This document shows positions 1 through 10,987 of a stretch of DNA of 36,505 nucleotides, piece after piece. Numbering within the stretch: the first letter of the stretch is position 1; every line of letters begins with the position of its first letter. The notes under the pieces are model-generated. The model ran no database searches and was not told the origin of the DNA. It saw nothing but the letters and a program-made list of their open reading frames with translations. The translations under genes and the position numbers were made by a program. The stretch covers positions 1 through 36,505 of the forward strand of contig NW_022204878.1 in NCBI RefSeq assembly GCF_008831285.2, in the 5' to 3' direction. This DNA comes from Nymphaea colorata. Its lineage: Eukaryota; Streptophyta; Magnoliopsida; Nymphaeales; Nymphaeaceae.

Positions 1-1131
1 GACGGGAAGCAGTTTGTGATCACTCGGGACAACACCATCCCACCCACAGACTAGATGACGGCCGGACAAGTTAAAAGAGTGGTGAATGCATGCCAAAGAT
101 TTGTCATATTGCTTGTACGTTTAGTGCAGCCGTGTGAAGGAAATGCAATATGCCATCTCATGCATGCACGTGAAAAAAGAAGAAGGTATGCTCACAAAAT
201 TACTCAACTCTTATACGATTTGTTTGAAGATCTGCAAGGGCTACCACCACAGTGTCTTATCGAGCATGAGATTCAATTGCAGACTGATGCTCCTCTGCCC
301 AACCTTTCCATGTATCGTAATTCGGTACTTGAGAATGAAGAAATTAAAAGACAAGTGGTGGATCTGCTAGAGCGTGGAGTAGTACAGCACAGCAGTTCAC
401 CTTGTGGATCTCCAGTGGTCTTAGTGCCTAAGAAAGATGGAGGATGGCACATGTTTATTGGTTATTGAGCACTCAACAAGATCACCGTCAAGAATCGCTA
501 CCCGCTTCCTCACATCGACGACCTGCTGGACCAACTCAAAAATGCTCGATTCTTCACCAAACTTGATCTAAAATCAGGATATCACCAAGTTTGCATCCGA
601 GAAGAGGACACATGGAAGACGGCATTTAAGACACGACAAGGACTTTTTGAGTGGAGGGTGATGCCGTTCGGCCTATGCAATGCACCAGCCACTTTCATGC
701 ATCTTATGAATGACGTCCTATGTCCATTTTTTGATCAATTTGTATTAGTTTATCTCGATGATATTCCGATATACAGTGAGTCATGGGAAGATCACGAGCA
801 ACATATTCATCAAGTTTTTGAGGTATTATGACAGCATCAACTGGGGCTTAATGGGAAAGAATGTGAATTTGCCAAAACCTCCCTCATCTATCTTGGCTTC
901 ATAGTTGGTGGTGGAACCATCTGCATTGATCCAGATAAAGTTGATGTCATTCGTAAGTGGCCGACGCCACGAAATATCACTGAGGTACGTGAAGGCAAAT
1001 ATCTTCGAAAATTTATTAAACATTTTTCAGTATTGGCCGCACCTCTTCATGCCTTGACTAAGGCAAATAGCAAGATCGAATGCAAAGAAAAATGTGAAGC
1101 CGCTTTCAATCTTCTGAAGCGAAAAATATGC
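1..1131 (+). pseudogene. Ty3/gypsy reverse transcriptase fragment (decayed)
   Basis: Polymerase fragment of a Ty3/gypsy LTR retrotransposon, cut by the window edge on the left. One frame (codons starting at 55) carries the RT landmarks in order: the LVPKKDGGW motif near 421-447, [13 protein letters not shown] near 553-591, [12 protein letters not shown] near 661-696, and the catalytic YLDD near 751-762. The frame is broken by TAG at 52-54 and by TGA at 466-468 and 829-831; both TGAs sit where the family has Arg (before ALNK, and before QHQ), as expected from CGA-to-TGA decay at CpG. After the EVR residues near 990 about four codons of the usual connecting segment are missing. Homology stops around 1131 in the connection region, so RNase H and integrase are absent. 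The copia sequence of the opposite strand begins at the same point. Inactive. The exact gypsy clade cannot be fixed by eye. Confidence 0.9.
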
Positions 1132-2219
1132 TAATGCACGTGGTTTTCTTTTAAATAATTTTTCAAAGGGACATTGATTGTCAAGTTCTTTTTTTAGATG
1201 GGGTCCTATTCATTAAATATGTGGCTGTTAATGCACGTAAGTCCCAACATTTTAAGGGTAGACCTGACTGAAACTTGAGAGCATACACCACATTCAAGAT
1301 GTGCTAATGCTTTCTCCCAGCTATGCCGTTTTGTTGAGGCATGTAGGGGAATGAATGTTGATGAAGGATGTCTCTATCACGGAAAAAAAAATTTGTCATT
1401 TGAGAAGAACTTGGTTCCACTATCTATCCTATTTTTAACACATCTGTTTTCAACTGTTTCTCAGTCATGTTAATGAGATGTTTAAGCAAATCACCTACTT
1501 CACGTTTATACTTCAATAGGTAAACCCACATGGCTCTTGAAAAATCATCCATAATAGACAAAAGGTAATGTGCTTGAGTATGCGATGCTTGTGAAACATT
1601 ATTCCCAAGAGCTTTAGTAAACAGAAACTAGCAAATCAAAAGGTTTAGCAAAACATGATTCACTTAATTTGAACATCAACCTATATTGTTTAGCAACACT
1701 GCATACTTCACAGAAATGATTTGACAACTTAATGAAAGAGTCATGCTTTCAGAGCATTTGATTCTTTGAGCAGGATGGGTGCCCAAGTCTCGTATGCCAA
1801 ACATCAAAATCTGATTGAGTGGGTGTCATGAACAAGCAGTCTACAGTTGTAAGAGGTTACTTGGAAATGAAGAATCCCCTGATGAAGCACCCAGCTCAGT
1901 CCTCATCATGGAGATCGGGTCCTGCACAAAGCACCCAGTAGTGGGGAAAATCAAATGACATTTGGTTTTCTGAATAAATCTGCTCACTGACAATAAGTTT
2001 TAAGCAAACTTGGGGAAGATAATACACTTTTTGAAGAAAAATGGAAGGTGATAGAACAGCTTTACCGACACATGTAGCATATACCATTCTGGTTTCCTGA
2101 ACTCTAATTGAAAATGGAACAGCTAATTTTGTGTCATCTAGCAGTGATTTATGGCAGCATGACATGTGGTGACTAGCACCAATATCTATTACCCAGGTGT
2201 ATAGTTTGAAGAATGACAT
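1125..2219 (-). pseudogene. Ty1/copia element B: protease, pre-integrase and integrase remnant
   Basis: Downstream half of a broken copia polyprotein. Near 2160-2195 it has WVIDIGASHHMS, the aspartic protease site with the usual DTG or DSG changed to DIG. The GAG-pre-integrase zinc finger follows (WHTRLGHPS, then CEVC, about 1690-1790). The integrase core is next: DDFSRAMWVYLL near 1510-1560, KNVRSDSGTKFF-like sequence near 1405-1440 with a frameshift, and the PQQNGIAERK-type region near 1310-1340 in broken form, ending with LPLKCWDL-like and CPFEKLF-like pieces near 1140-1260. Many stops and frame changes occur. The homology ends at about 1125, exactly where the + strand gypsy fragment ends, so RT and RNase H of this copy are missing. 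Order and strand match the gag at 2280-3272 and the LTR at 3290-3603. Confidence 0.85.
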
Positions 2220-2279
2220 AGATAGAAAGTTTATTTGGGTTGCTGATCAATTTTTGAGGAGTTGTTTGAATTGAATATA

Positions 2280-3272
2280 TTCATCTTGAGTTAGAATTGG
2301 AGCAGTGTCCTTGCTCAACTATTTTCCATGCATGGTGGAGATTAAGGCATTGTAATCAATTTTCCCTCCAACAGAGGCCTTGCCCTTGTCTTGCTCTGTT
2401 TTCCACCTATAAAGTTTTGAGGGTAACCATTTAATTTGAAGCATTGTTCCTTTGATGTCCTGCAATCTTGCAGTAATTGCAGAAGTATTGTTGGTGTTTT
2501 GTTGGTTTTCGAATGCATTCAAATTTGCACTTGCTGAGAGACCAGCATACTCGACAGCACTAGTTTGAAGACGAGCTTCTCCTCTTGAAGGACCAGTGCA
2601 TGTCTTTTGTAGAGAAGGCAAGGGTTTCAAATGTAGAATTTGCCTTCTTACGGCATTAAATGAATCATTCAATCTCATAAGAAATTCAATCACTCTCTCT
2701 TCTTGTTGCTTTCAGCAACCACTTTCAAGGCATTGCAAGAGGATTCCGAAAGAACATCATAGGACAAAAGCTTATCCCAATATTGTAAAATAAAGAGCAA
2801 TAGATATATTTTCTTGATTCAAACGACTAATGGAGGACTTGAGTTGGTACTTATGAGGGGTTTGTGCATTCAGTGAATCGGTCCTTTAAGTGTGCCCACA
2901 CTTCAATAGTTGCGGTGGTGTAGATGATATTGCTTCATAATTCTTCTGAGATGGAGGTAACAGTCTATGAAAGACCATGTGATTGCAAAGCCTCCACATC
3001 ATGACCTCTGGAGCTGCAACGCTGGGTTTGGGAAGACTACCATCAACAAAGGTCAAGTTGTTTTTGGTAGACAATGCGATTCTCAGTGCATGACTCCAGG
3101 TTGAGTAGTTTTCACTAGTTACTAATTGTGAAACCAATATCGTACCAGGGTTGTCTGAATGATGAAGGAAAAAAAGGTTTTCAATATTGATGATGTTGTT
3201 ACCATAAGAGGACTCTGCTCCACTAGCTGAAAAAGAGTTGGAAGAATTGGGAGCCTTGGCTGTTGATGCCAT
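2280..3272 (-). pseudogene. Ty1/copia element B: gag remnant
   Basis: Gag of copia element B, starting at ATG 3272, 18 bases after the LTR at 3290-3603. The first 128 codons have the N-terminal copia gag signature: FFLHHSDNPGT, then LVSQLVTSENYSTWSHALR, then a LTFVDGS motif. The middle part appears in another frame at 2319-2693 (EFLMRLNDSFNAVRRQIL, about 2640-2690), so a frameshift and a deletion lie between about 2700 and 2890. The zinc-knuckle region near 2420-2470 is recognisable only as the trailing CFKLNGYP motif in a third frame, with the first cysteines gone. In an active copy this protein would form the virus-like particle; here it is dead. Confidence 0.82.
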
Positions 3273-3289
3273 GGAGCGGTATTATAGTA

Positions 3290-3603
3290 TGTAGAAATTA
3301 TTTGAGTTAAGGAAGAATGTAACACAAGGAAGAGAACAGAGAATTGCTTCATATTTTTCTATTGATCTTACACACCTATATACAGAAGAAAAAGTAGTAC
3401 ACGGTTTTTAGTTTCAACGACATTTGGCTGGCTCATCTTATCTCATGATATTTGTTTGGCTCATCTTATCCCATGACATTTGGTTCACTCATCTTCTCCC
3501 GCGATATTTGGCTGGCTCATCTTAACAGCTTCAGTAACCAACTGAAAATCTTATTGTTAAGATGTCAAGATAAGAAGATAAGAAGTGAATCTTAATTTTA
3601 ACA
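3290..3603 (-). repeat. Copia LTR shared by elements A and B
   Basis: Read on the - strand it starts TGTTA at 3603 and ends TACA at 3290, 314 bp with TG...CA termini. It directly follows the RNase H stop (3616-3618) and polypurine tract (3604-3615) of element A, so it is A's 3' LTR. It also lies 17 bp before the gag ATG of element B (3272), so it serves as B's 5' LTR. Those 17 bp (3273-3289) would hold the tRNA primer site but match the usual initiator-Met tRNA primer site only poorly. A TATA-like TGTATATAG lies near 3372-3381 on the - strand. A tandem array of 28-bp units sits in its U3 part. No target duplication is expected, because both flanks are element sequence. Confidence 0.8.
3427..3527. 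repeat. 28-bp tandem repeat in the U3 of the copia LTR
   Basis: Three full units at 3427-3454, 3455-3482 and 3483-3510 and a partial unit at 3511-3527, built on GCTGGCTCATCTTATC and ending in GATATTTG or GACATTTG. The units differ by a few substitutions. Short repeats in U3 are common enhancer-type elements of LTRs; a regulatory role here is inferred only from position. Confidence 0.85.
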
Positions 3604-3615
3604 CTCCCCCTCAAA
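3604..3615 (-). other. Polypurine tract of copia element A
   Basis: The - strand reads TTTGAGGGGGAG between the pol stop codon (3616-3618) and the LTR start TGTTA at 3603. This is the normal place for the plus-strand primer in LTR elements, and it fixes the LTR boundary. Confidence 0.85.
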
Positions 3616-4930
3616 CTAAGTGTAGAGATTTCTTATGTTCAGTTTGGATAGAAGATGATGAAATGCTTCCTTGACTAAGGCCTTAGTGAATAAGTCTGCC
3701 AGCTGATCTTTGTTGTTAATGTAACTGGTTCTCACTACACCTTCATTTATTTTTTCTCATACCACAGGATAGTCTAAATCTATATGTTTGGTACGCTCAT
3801 GAAAAACTGGATTGGCAGCAATATGCATGGCAGACTGATTTTCGCAGTATAGTTTTGTCGGTTGTAGATGTCTCACACCTAGATCTGACAATAAGAATTT
3901 CAACCAAGTCACTTCACATACCACATTTGCCAGCGCCTTGTTTTCTGCTTCTGCAAAGGAGTGAGATACTTTGGGCTGTTTTTTTGTCTTTCATGAAATT
4001 GGAGAATCACCAAGAAGAACACAATAACTAGTTATGGACCTTCGTGTTTCTTGACATGCCACCCAATCATAATCACAAACCACACTCATTTGAAGATTGG
4101 TTTGTGTGCTTAGGAGAGTACCTTATTCGAGTCCATGCTTTCATTCCGCTAGAAATTCCATTGGCTTGGCACCCATTATACTTGTTTCGCTTATAATGTT
4201 GAGAGCATACATTTGCTGTGAAACATAAATTACTGCACTTGAACAAGCAATTTCTAAACCCAAAAAATATTTAAGAGTACACGTCTTTCACAAGAAATTT
4301 CTGACATAAAAATTGCTTAAATTTGTCCATCCACATAAACGAGAACAACAACAAAAAGTTGGCCTTTTTTTAAGTGAATAATGTGTGTTCAGCATTTGGT
4401 TGACTGAATCCAAACTCCAGTAGTGCCAACAACAATTTGTCAAACCAATTTCGAGGAGATTGTTTGAGACCGTAGAGAGATTTATGAAATTTACATACCA
4501 GATTCTCCCCCTTACGTTCGTATCTTGGTGGAACTTGCATATGTACTTCTTCAAGCAAATTTCCATGAAGAAAGACATTCTTCACATCCATTTATTATAA
4601 TAACCAATCATTTTCCATAGCGACTGAAAGTAAAGTTCGGACAGTTACCATTTTTGCGGCTGGTACAAATGTCTCATTGTAGTCCAATCCTTCCTATTGG
4701 GAATAACCTTTGGCGACCAGGCATGCCTTGTATCGCTCAACAGTACCATCTGATCATAACTCGATTTTGTAAACTCACTTGCAATCGATGGGCTAAACTC
4801 CTTGTGCTAAAGTGCTCATTGTCCAAGTGTTGTTTTCCTTTAGTGCACTAATTTCTAAGTTCATTGTGTCTCGCCAGTCCCTATGCCCAACTGCCACTTC
4901 AAAGGTTTTTAGGAGAGAAACAAGAAAATG
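3616..4930 (-). pseudogene. Ty1/copia element A: reverse transcriptase and RNase H remnant
   Basis: RT begins near 4915 with HRDWRDTMNLEISALKENNT. It continues through a YKACLVAKGYSQ-like motif (about 4720-4760) and [20 protein letters not shown] at 4530-4591, then [17 protein letters not shown] near 4430-4480. The catalytic motif near 4325-4345 reads YVDG where the family has YVDD. RNase H is visible at 3780-3890 as [20 protein letters not shown] and ends DQLADLFTKAL...LNIRNLYT with a TAG stop at 3616-3618. At least eight stops and several frameshifts break it. The gap between here and the gag-protease part at 5050-6462 is only about 120 bp, so the whole integrase is deleted. It is followed directly by the polypurine tract and LTR. 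Confidence 0.87.
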
Positions 4931-5049
4931 AAGTAAAGTTAGAAAGAGGGTACCTTGTGCCTTTCATTGGATTAAATGTCAAGTTACCATTGGTCAATGG
5001 AGCCGAAATAAGAGTGCAATAGAAATCCCGCATTCAGGACCTGCAAGAC

Positions 5050-6462
5050 ACAATGAGTAGGGAAGAAAGTTACGGAAAAGTTTAGTGCCTTGCTCAATTG
5101 ACTCACAAAGAGTAGGGTCACATTGGAAGAGAAAATATACAAGGAATTTTCGAGAGTGAATGGTGATAGTTTAACATCACTAGTTAGATGGACTGTTATT
5201 GTATGTCCATTAGGTAAGTTTATAGGTACTCAGCAATTGGTTGGTTTTTTAAGTAGAGAGCTATCGGCACAAATGCACCAACTTGCTCTAGAATCGATAA
5301 TCCAAGGAAGATGGGTGACACTATATGAAGATATATTACCTGTGAAATTGATAGAGGTAGACGGAGTTCTAACAAGCACTAAGAGTTTATGATACTCATC
5401 CATACTGAATGAAGGTACAACTTCCTTGTAAGTTTGACCGTTGCTGCCAGAGAAGCTAGTACCATCTCTTGCATGGAGGTCCACCGGCCTTTGATTATGA
5501 ATGGTAGTTGCAGCTAGTGGTGGCCGAAAGTTCGGATGATGGAATTGATGTCCTCGAGGATAGCCATTCAACTTGAAACATTTATCTTTCACATGACCTC
5601 TGTTATGACAATAGCTATAGATTGGTCGTCTTTGACGTCTTTCTTTATTGCATTGAAACTTGAAACTTTGTTCAAGTGATGCTGCTTTGGGAATATGATT
5701 GTGTGATATTGCCAAGGTGGTGTGAGAGGCTTACGGCGAGAATCTTGCTTTGTGAATCTTGCTTCACGCAGCTGTTCCTCCTGCAAGACTAGAGCATATA
5801 ATTTGTTTACTGTGGATAAGGGACAAGCAATAAAATCTGTCCTCTAATAGCATCATATGAGTCATTCAGTCCCTTCAAGAACTAAATTACACGTTCTCTT
5901 TGGATTTGATCTGAATAATTTTTTATGCCCCCATGAACATAGACACAGGATTGTAGTAATTTAATTATTCCCAAAGCGCTTTGATTTTTATATAATATAT
6001 TTTGTATAATATGTAGTAACAGACATGGACTCTTGTTGTAATCGATGTATTGAACTGTGTAGCTGAAAGACTTTTGGTGCAAGGCTCTAAGTATATCTTT
6101 CTTTTAACTCCTCCCATATTACTTGATCTGAGGTAGCATAAGCGATGCTAGCATGAATCTCTTATTATTTAAACTAAGAATCCATGCTAGAGCCAGATTG
6201 TTACATCGTACCTACAACATACGATTATGTTCATCCTCTTTAGGCTCTTTGACAGTCCCATCAACAAATCCTAACTTGCTTTTGGCTGATAGAGCCACAA
6301 TCATGACTCTGCTCCAGATTAGTTATCACCGATAAGTGGTTGAGATACTAACCCACTTCCGAAATTATCCGAATGATGCAAATAGAAGAGATCAAATACC
6401 ACCAGGGCATTTTCATGGCCATTGATATTTCCCAACTCATTATTCTATCCTTTGTCAGCCAT
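5050..6462 (-). pseudogene. Ty1/copia element A: gag and protease remnant
   Basis: Starts at ATG 6462 (MADKG, then a TAG). The N-terminal gag signature YLHHSDN...GSGLVSQPLIGDN follows near 6330-6390. Next are KSKLGFVDGTVKEP near 6240-6290, the APKVFQLHSSIHRLQQES stretch near 6030-6090 and FLKGLNDSYDAIRGQILL near 5830-5885, each in a different frame. A 161-codon open stretch at 5230-5715 has a zinc knuckle whose first Cys is lost (YSYCHNRGHVKDKC) and the protease site WIIDSRASWCIC, where the Gly after DS is Arg. Pre-integrase sequence follows to about 5050. The gag differs clearly from that of element B, so A and B are related but not identical copies. Inactive. Confidence 0.85.
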
Positions 6463-7017
6463 GACTGCTCCTTAATGCTCAGGACTCAATACCGACTTCC
6501 CATGCATAGGAGACGAAAAAATGCCAAAGGGAAGATGGTGGAAATCTGGATATTCTGGCTGGCTCCGATCACGTCGCTGGTCGAGCAGGAGCCACCACGG
6601 CCTGACGATGCTGTTTGACCCTTTTGGGGCCCAATGGGGTCGACACTGGTGGCGGCGAGTGAAGAAATAGAGGGCACCCGAAAAATTGAAACAAAGAGAG
6701 GGGCAGCCACGAATTTGAGGATTCCAGCTGTGAGAGGCTACCTCAGTGATCGAGCTTGGCTTGTTAGGTCTGCCTTCCTTTGGGGAAGTTTGACGGCGAA
6801 AGGTGGTCGGCATTGTGAACAATACTGAAAGGGGCAGGTTCACCGAAGAACCACTCTACAGAATGCAGGGAATCCTCCAATCGTAGGGATTGGATCGATG
6901 CTTGCTCGAACTATTATGGGATGACTTATGGAGGATTGTGGAAGGCTGGCGACGCTACCTGAACCACTGGATGCCAGAAATAGTGCACGATTAAGAAAGT
7001 CACTAGTTTAAGTCACC
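6463..7017 (-). other. Leader-like, GC-richer stretch upstream of copia A gag
   Basis: The 555 bp between A's gag ATG and its partial LTR are visibly richer in G and C than the surroundings. Open stretches of up to 123 codons exist (6472-6843, - strand), but their translation has no recognisable domain and looks like leader sequence. By position it is the 5' untranslated leader of element A, possibly with foreign sequence in it. The expected primer-binding site and the R/U5 part of the LTR could not be seen. Confidence 0.4.
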
Positions 7018-7128
7018 ACAGTTTTGTTTCAATGACATTTGGCTGGCTCATCTTATCCCACTACATTCGGCTGGCTCATCTTCACCCATGACATTCGGCT
7101 GGCTCATCTTCACCCACGATATTTGGCA
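7018..7128 (-). repeat. Truncated outer (5') LTR of copia element A
   Basis: Three units of the same 28-bp repeat seen in the LTR at 3290-3603 lie at 7042-7069, 7070-7097 and 7098-7125. They are preceded by GTTTCAATGACATTTG, which matches the flank of the array at 3411-3426. The orientation is the same. The outer ~75 bp of the LTR (on the higher-coordinate side) and most of R/U5 are missing. Homology stops at about 7128, next to an unrelated repeat. Confidence 0.72.
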
Positions 7129-7697
7129 TCGTGCTCTTCTTCCTTTCACATATTTATATTTTTTTGTACAAAATCAAATACAGGCGTGAAAGAATATTTT
7201 CTATTACAACAGAATCATGCCTTCAACCTTCTAGAAATTCCACATGCGTGACAAAGAACACCACGATTCAATTTTACACCTTTACAATAGGTGTAAAGAA
7301 AACAAAGTTAATAACACAACTTTAGAATTGTTTTCATTTTTTGTAACAGATCCAAGAGGCAGAAGGCCCTAACATTCTCCGTTTGAGCTTCATAGCCTCT
7401 TGAAAGTTGGAAATTGCTAAATCATGCTTTCTCTAGTAAATCTCTTTAGAAGAGGACGACAACATTGATGATGGTGGAGTAGGCAACAACAAGCTCATGG
7501 GCGGCCTGCGACACACTTTACACTTAAGAAGGAAATAAACTCTCTACCCCTTATGTGCTCCCCATCCCTGTTTCCATCACTGAGAAGCTCTCTATCTCTC
7601 TCTCTCTTTTAAGTGTTTAGTCTAGTGTTGATGACATGGGTGGATGTTCAAAGCTGTTGTATGCCCAGGCTTGTGCAAGGCTCCCATGGATGCCAAG
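7129..7697. repeat. Dispersed direct repeat, copy 1 (~570 bp)
   Basis: Highly similar along its length to 12187-12757 in the same orientation. Shared blocks include TCGTGCTCTTC at the left end, the CTTTCACATATTTATA block, AATATTTTCT...ACAACA, AATAGGTGTAAA, CCAAGAGGCAGAA, GACACACTTTACACTTAAGA, CTCCCCATCCCTGTTTCC and GTTTAGTCTAGT. On the - strand a TATA-like ATATAAATATGTG lies near the end. Ends can be drawn as TG...CA on the - strand, but neither copy has matching 5-bp flanks, so an LTR identity is not supported. No coding potential is seen. Confidence 0.85.
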
Positions 7698-7859
7698 CAC
7701 CCAAAAAGTGGGCTAAGAGCTAGTACAAGTGAGCAGGGGGCACTTGTCATTTTCTTAAAGGCTATGCACCATACATGTAACCAGATGTCGTGGGTCTTGA
7801 TGAAAAAATGCAGCTATAAAATTAAGAAGGCTTATGAAATTGGGGATGATATTAATTAA

Positions 7860-8158
7860 AATTGGGGATTCAAATTTGGGTTCAGATTTATAAATTTACA
7901 ATAATGTAGAATAAAATATATTATTTAGATCCGAATCTATAAATTGGGTTTAGATATCCATTATCTTTTTTTTCTGGTATCTGATTGGGTATCTATTTGA
8001 TGCTGAGTCTGAATCTGAATTTAGTTGGATGCCAATTTTTAATACCGAATATGATCTGATTTTTTATTTGGATATCAAATTTCCCTTTTTTTCATATCTG
8101 ATTTATTAAAAAAACTTGATCTGTTATTTGATCTGAATCTGATTCATTGACATCCCTA
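7860..8158. repeat. Possible relic of a hAT-like non-autonomous element
   Basis: The right end, read on the - strand, begins TAGGGATGTCAAT at 8158, which resembles hAT-type terminal repeats. The interior is full of short subterminal-like repeats of GATCTGAATCTG and related words on both strands. The left end near 7862 (TTGGGGATTCAAA) is only a weak inverted match, and no 8-bp duplication was found. Low confidence. Confidence 0.3.
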
Positions 8159-10643
8159 ATAACCTCTGACCAAAGACTAATAGAACGATGAACTCCATGG
8201 GTCTCCGAAGCTTGAGGAATTAAATGGAAACAGGGAAATAGAAAATGGTGATGAGAGATATGGAGATGAAGATCTTAGATGACGTTACACAGCCATTTGT
8301 GACACATTATTTCCACCATCAAATGGCAGCATACATCATCACATAAGATTCTACATCTACAGCTCCAAAGGACCCTTACAGAACAGATTGTGGAAGAAAC
8401 AAGATGATTACTACAGGGAATGATAAATCAACTGAAGATAATGGAAGGTATAAGAATATGTTGGTTTCTTATGTCTACGTGCTTAAATCAATTATCAAAT
8501 AGATAAATTGTTTCAACTGGAATCTTTGGTTCTTCATATGATATTTGAAGAGTTATCACCGACTCTCTTGAAAGAGTTGAGAAGATTCAAGAGGCATTGA
8601 GCCTAGCAACACTAATTTCTTTTGAATATTTTTTTGCAACAAAATATAGAGTCGATAAATATAAAAGAAAAATTAAAAATGGAATTAAAATTACATGTGC
8701 CTTTCAAGTTTCTCTCTTTTTCATGAATTGCATGAATGTTGAGAACCAGGTTTTTGCTATTCGTATGTGGATTCTTTTTCAATACATGATAAAGTAGGTA
8801 ATCTAGTTATGGTCCTTTCTCTTGTAGCTCTCTAGTTCCATTGATGTACATGCTCGCATGCAACTTGCTGTTGATTGTGAAACATGAACTTGTAGTGGTT
8901 CATCTCTGTCAACCTATTCAAGGTTTTAAGATCAAGCTACTGATATTGTTTCCAGGAAACAAGTTAAAAATGTGAAGGATGAATTGTAAGAAAACTGACT
9001 TCTTTATTCATAATGGACATATAATAGTTGAAGTGTATAAAACCTTTTTGTCATGTTAGTTTTCCTTTCTTCTATTCTGTCTTAGTTATGTACTATATAG
9101 TAGTGCAGAACCACTTCTTTATATCTCTCCTCTTCTATCTAATTCTTGAATCCTTATAGTGGATTTTTTTGGGTACTTGATCTATTTTCACTAAGTGGGG
9201 GAAAATTTTGTAACTGTTGAGTGAAAAACTCTAAAAAATTAACTACTTTTGCGTCAAAGTCGTAATCTAGTGAACCCACTTTAAGTTATGAGCCTACACT
9301 AAGGTTCAACTTTTATATAGGAGACTGTAGAAATACTTACCAAAAACCTTGAAGTTTTGTTGCAAGGTCACTCTTTATGCAAGACATATAGGTAATCTGG
9401 AGAGAAGATTGAGTAGGATATAAGGCACTCAAAGTATTTCAGCCCAAGCGAGGTAGTTGAATATGGAATCATAGGCATGGCGTGAGCTGATGACTTTATT
9501 TCTTGTATAGAAGCCAGCTGAAAGGAAAACTCTTATTCAATTTTCTTATGGGTACTTTGCAATGAAAGAGGGGAGAGGATCGCAGTGTTGTTGATAATTA
9601 AGAAACCCAGCTTATATGACGAAGTTGAATTTTCTTAATTAACTGTAATCACTTTAACTAATAAATGGATGGCATGTGATGATAGAATCTTTCCATTCTT
9701 GTTAAGAAATGTCAAAGTTAATTCTCTTTTCTTAATTGTAATCACTTTGACTTTGTAGTTTCTAACACGAAGGTAGCTAGTTATAGATTTTGTTTTGTGA
9801 AATAACATAGTATGATCTCAGTTTATCATTATCCATTATACAATAATATCAATTACTCATTGTTATTTAGTACAATAATACTAACCGTATTAATTTGTAC
9901 TTGCTGCATGTTCTGTAGTTGATAGCATGATGGCCTATTTGAGTGTTATTACTTATTGATATAGCAGTTAAAGAAGTTATGTTTTGAACTTAAATATTTA
10001 TCTGTTCCCGGTGATGGAAAATACACAGCAGAATGCATGCACCATTTGACGCCATGGTGAACAATGATTGGAAAATGCACAGCTCGATTTGTTGTTTATG
10101 ATGCCATACATTCTTCTGCTAAGCTTTTTCCATTTCACTGTCCATCAAAAGAAATATATTGTGGGATCTACTCATGTCCCAATCTTAGCCTTTCCACATT
10201 TTTTACAGTTACCACTTTGTTAGTCTTGTAAATTGTATTCGATGTTTTTCAATATGATGATTTAGGGAAACCTCTACCAAGTTCATCACATACATAGTAT
10301 TGAACTCTTACCTTCATCAGGATCTTTAGTGTGTTTATTTATTCAAGTTAATGATTAATTAGTGTTTGTCTCCAATTTGGATCTGTATTTCTACAGTTGC
10401 ATTCTGTGTAAAACAGCACTATTTTTTATGACTTTTACAATTTTCAATATGTAATATGCATGTGCTTCAGATTCTGAGTGGCCTTTCTTCTTTCCCACAA
10501 ATGTTCTTGTGAAGAGGGGAGTTTCTAGTGTGTATGTTTTTCTTTGTGGCTTTTGTAGCTTTTATATGTGTATCAGAAATGGCAAGAGCATTGCTTCTTT
10601 TTCACTTATTCATTAATTTTTCATTTTATATGTGAGATGCTGT

Positions 10644-10987
10644 AGGTCAGAGGATCATGTTAGGCCAGCAAAGTTTCCTAAAAAAGAGGGATGTTCTGAT
10701 CACACTCTATCCAAATTGCATCAGGGGAATAAAAGAAACAGAACTATTGATAAAATTAAGATGGATGGTGTACAAAGCTAAATGAATCTTCTTTTAGGAA
10801 CGCTTACTTTCTTCGGCTGAGTTGTGATGACAATGGGCCAATGGCATCAATTATAAGCAACGATTGTCAAGGGATCAGCAACTTACGAAGGACGACAGGT
10901 GCCATTTTCTTAGAGATGCATATACATGATTATAACTTGATGGTGGATGTTTTTGAGATGTTTCAATCTTCACAGCTACATTTGTAA
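10644..10987 (+). pseudogene. Exon-like open frames, unrecognised
   Basis: Two overlapping open stretches without family match. The first (10644-10781, 45 codons) follows a GCTGTAG acceptor-like site and is Lys/Arg-rich (contains AKFPKKEGCSDHTLSKLHQG). The second (open from 10760 to a TAA at 10985-10987, 75 codons) contains a TTCTTTTAG acceptor-like site, the peptide AYFLRLSCDDNGPMASIISN and a possible donor GACAG|GTGCC near 10900. Composition is more protein-like than the flanks. These could be captured or fossil host exons, or chance. Confidence 0.2.

Noticed and set aside
3427-3527. CRISPR-like regular repeats
   Set aside because: The 28-bp units are contiguous without spacers and lie within an LTR of a plant retroelement.
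6472-6843. - strand frame of 123 codons upstream of the copia gag
   Set aside because: No domain is visible. Position and composition fit a retrotransposon leader better than a gene.
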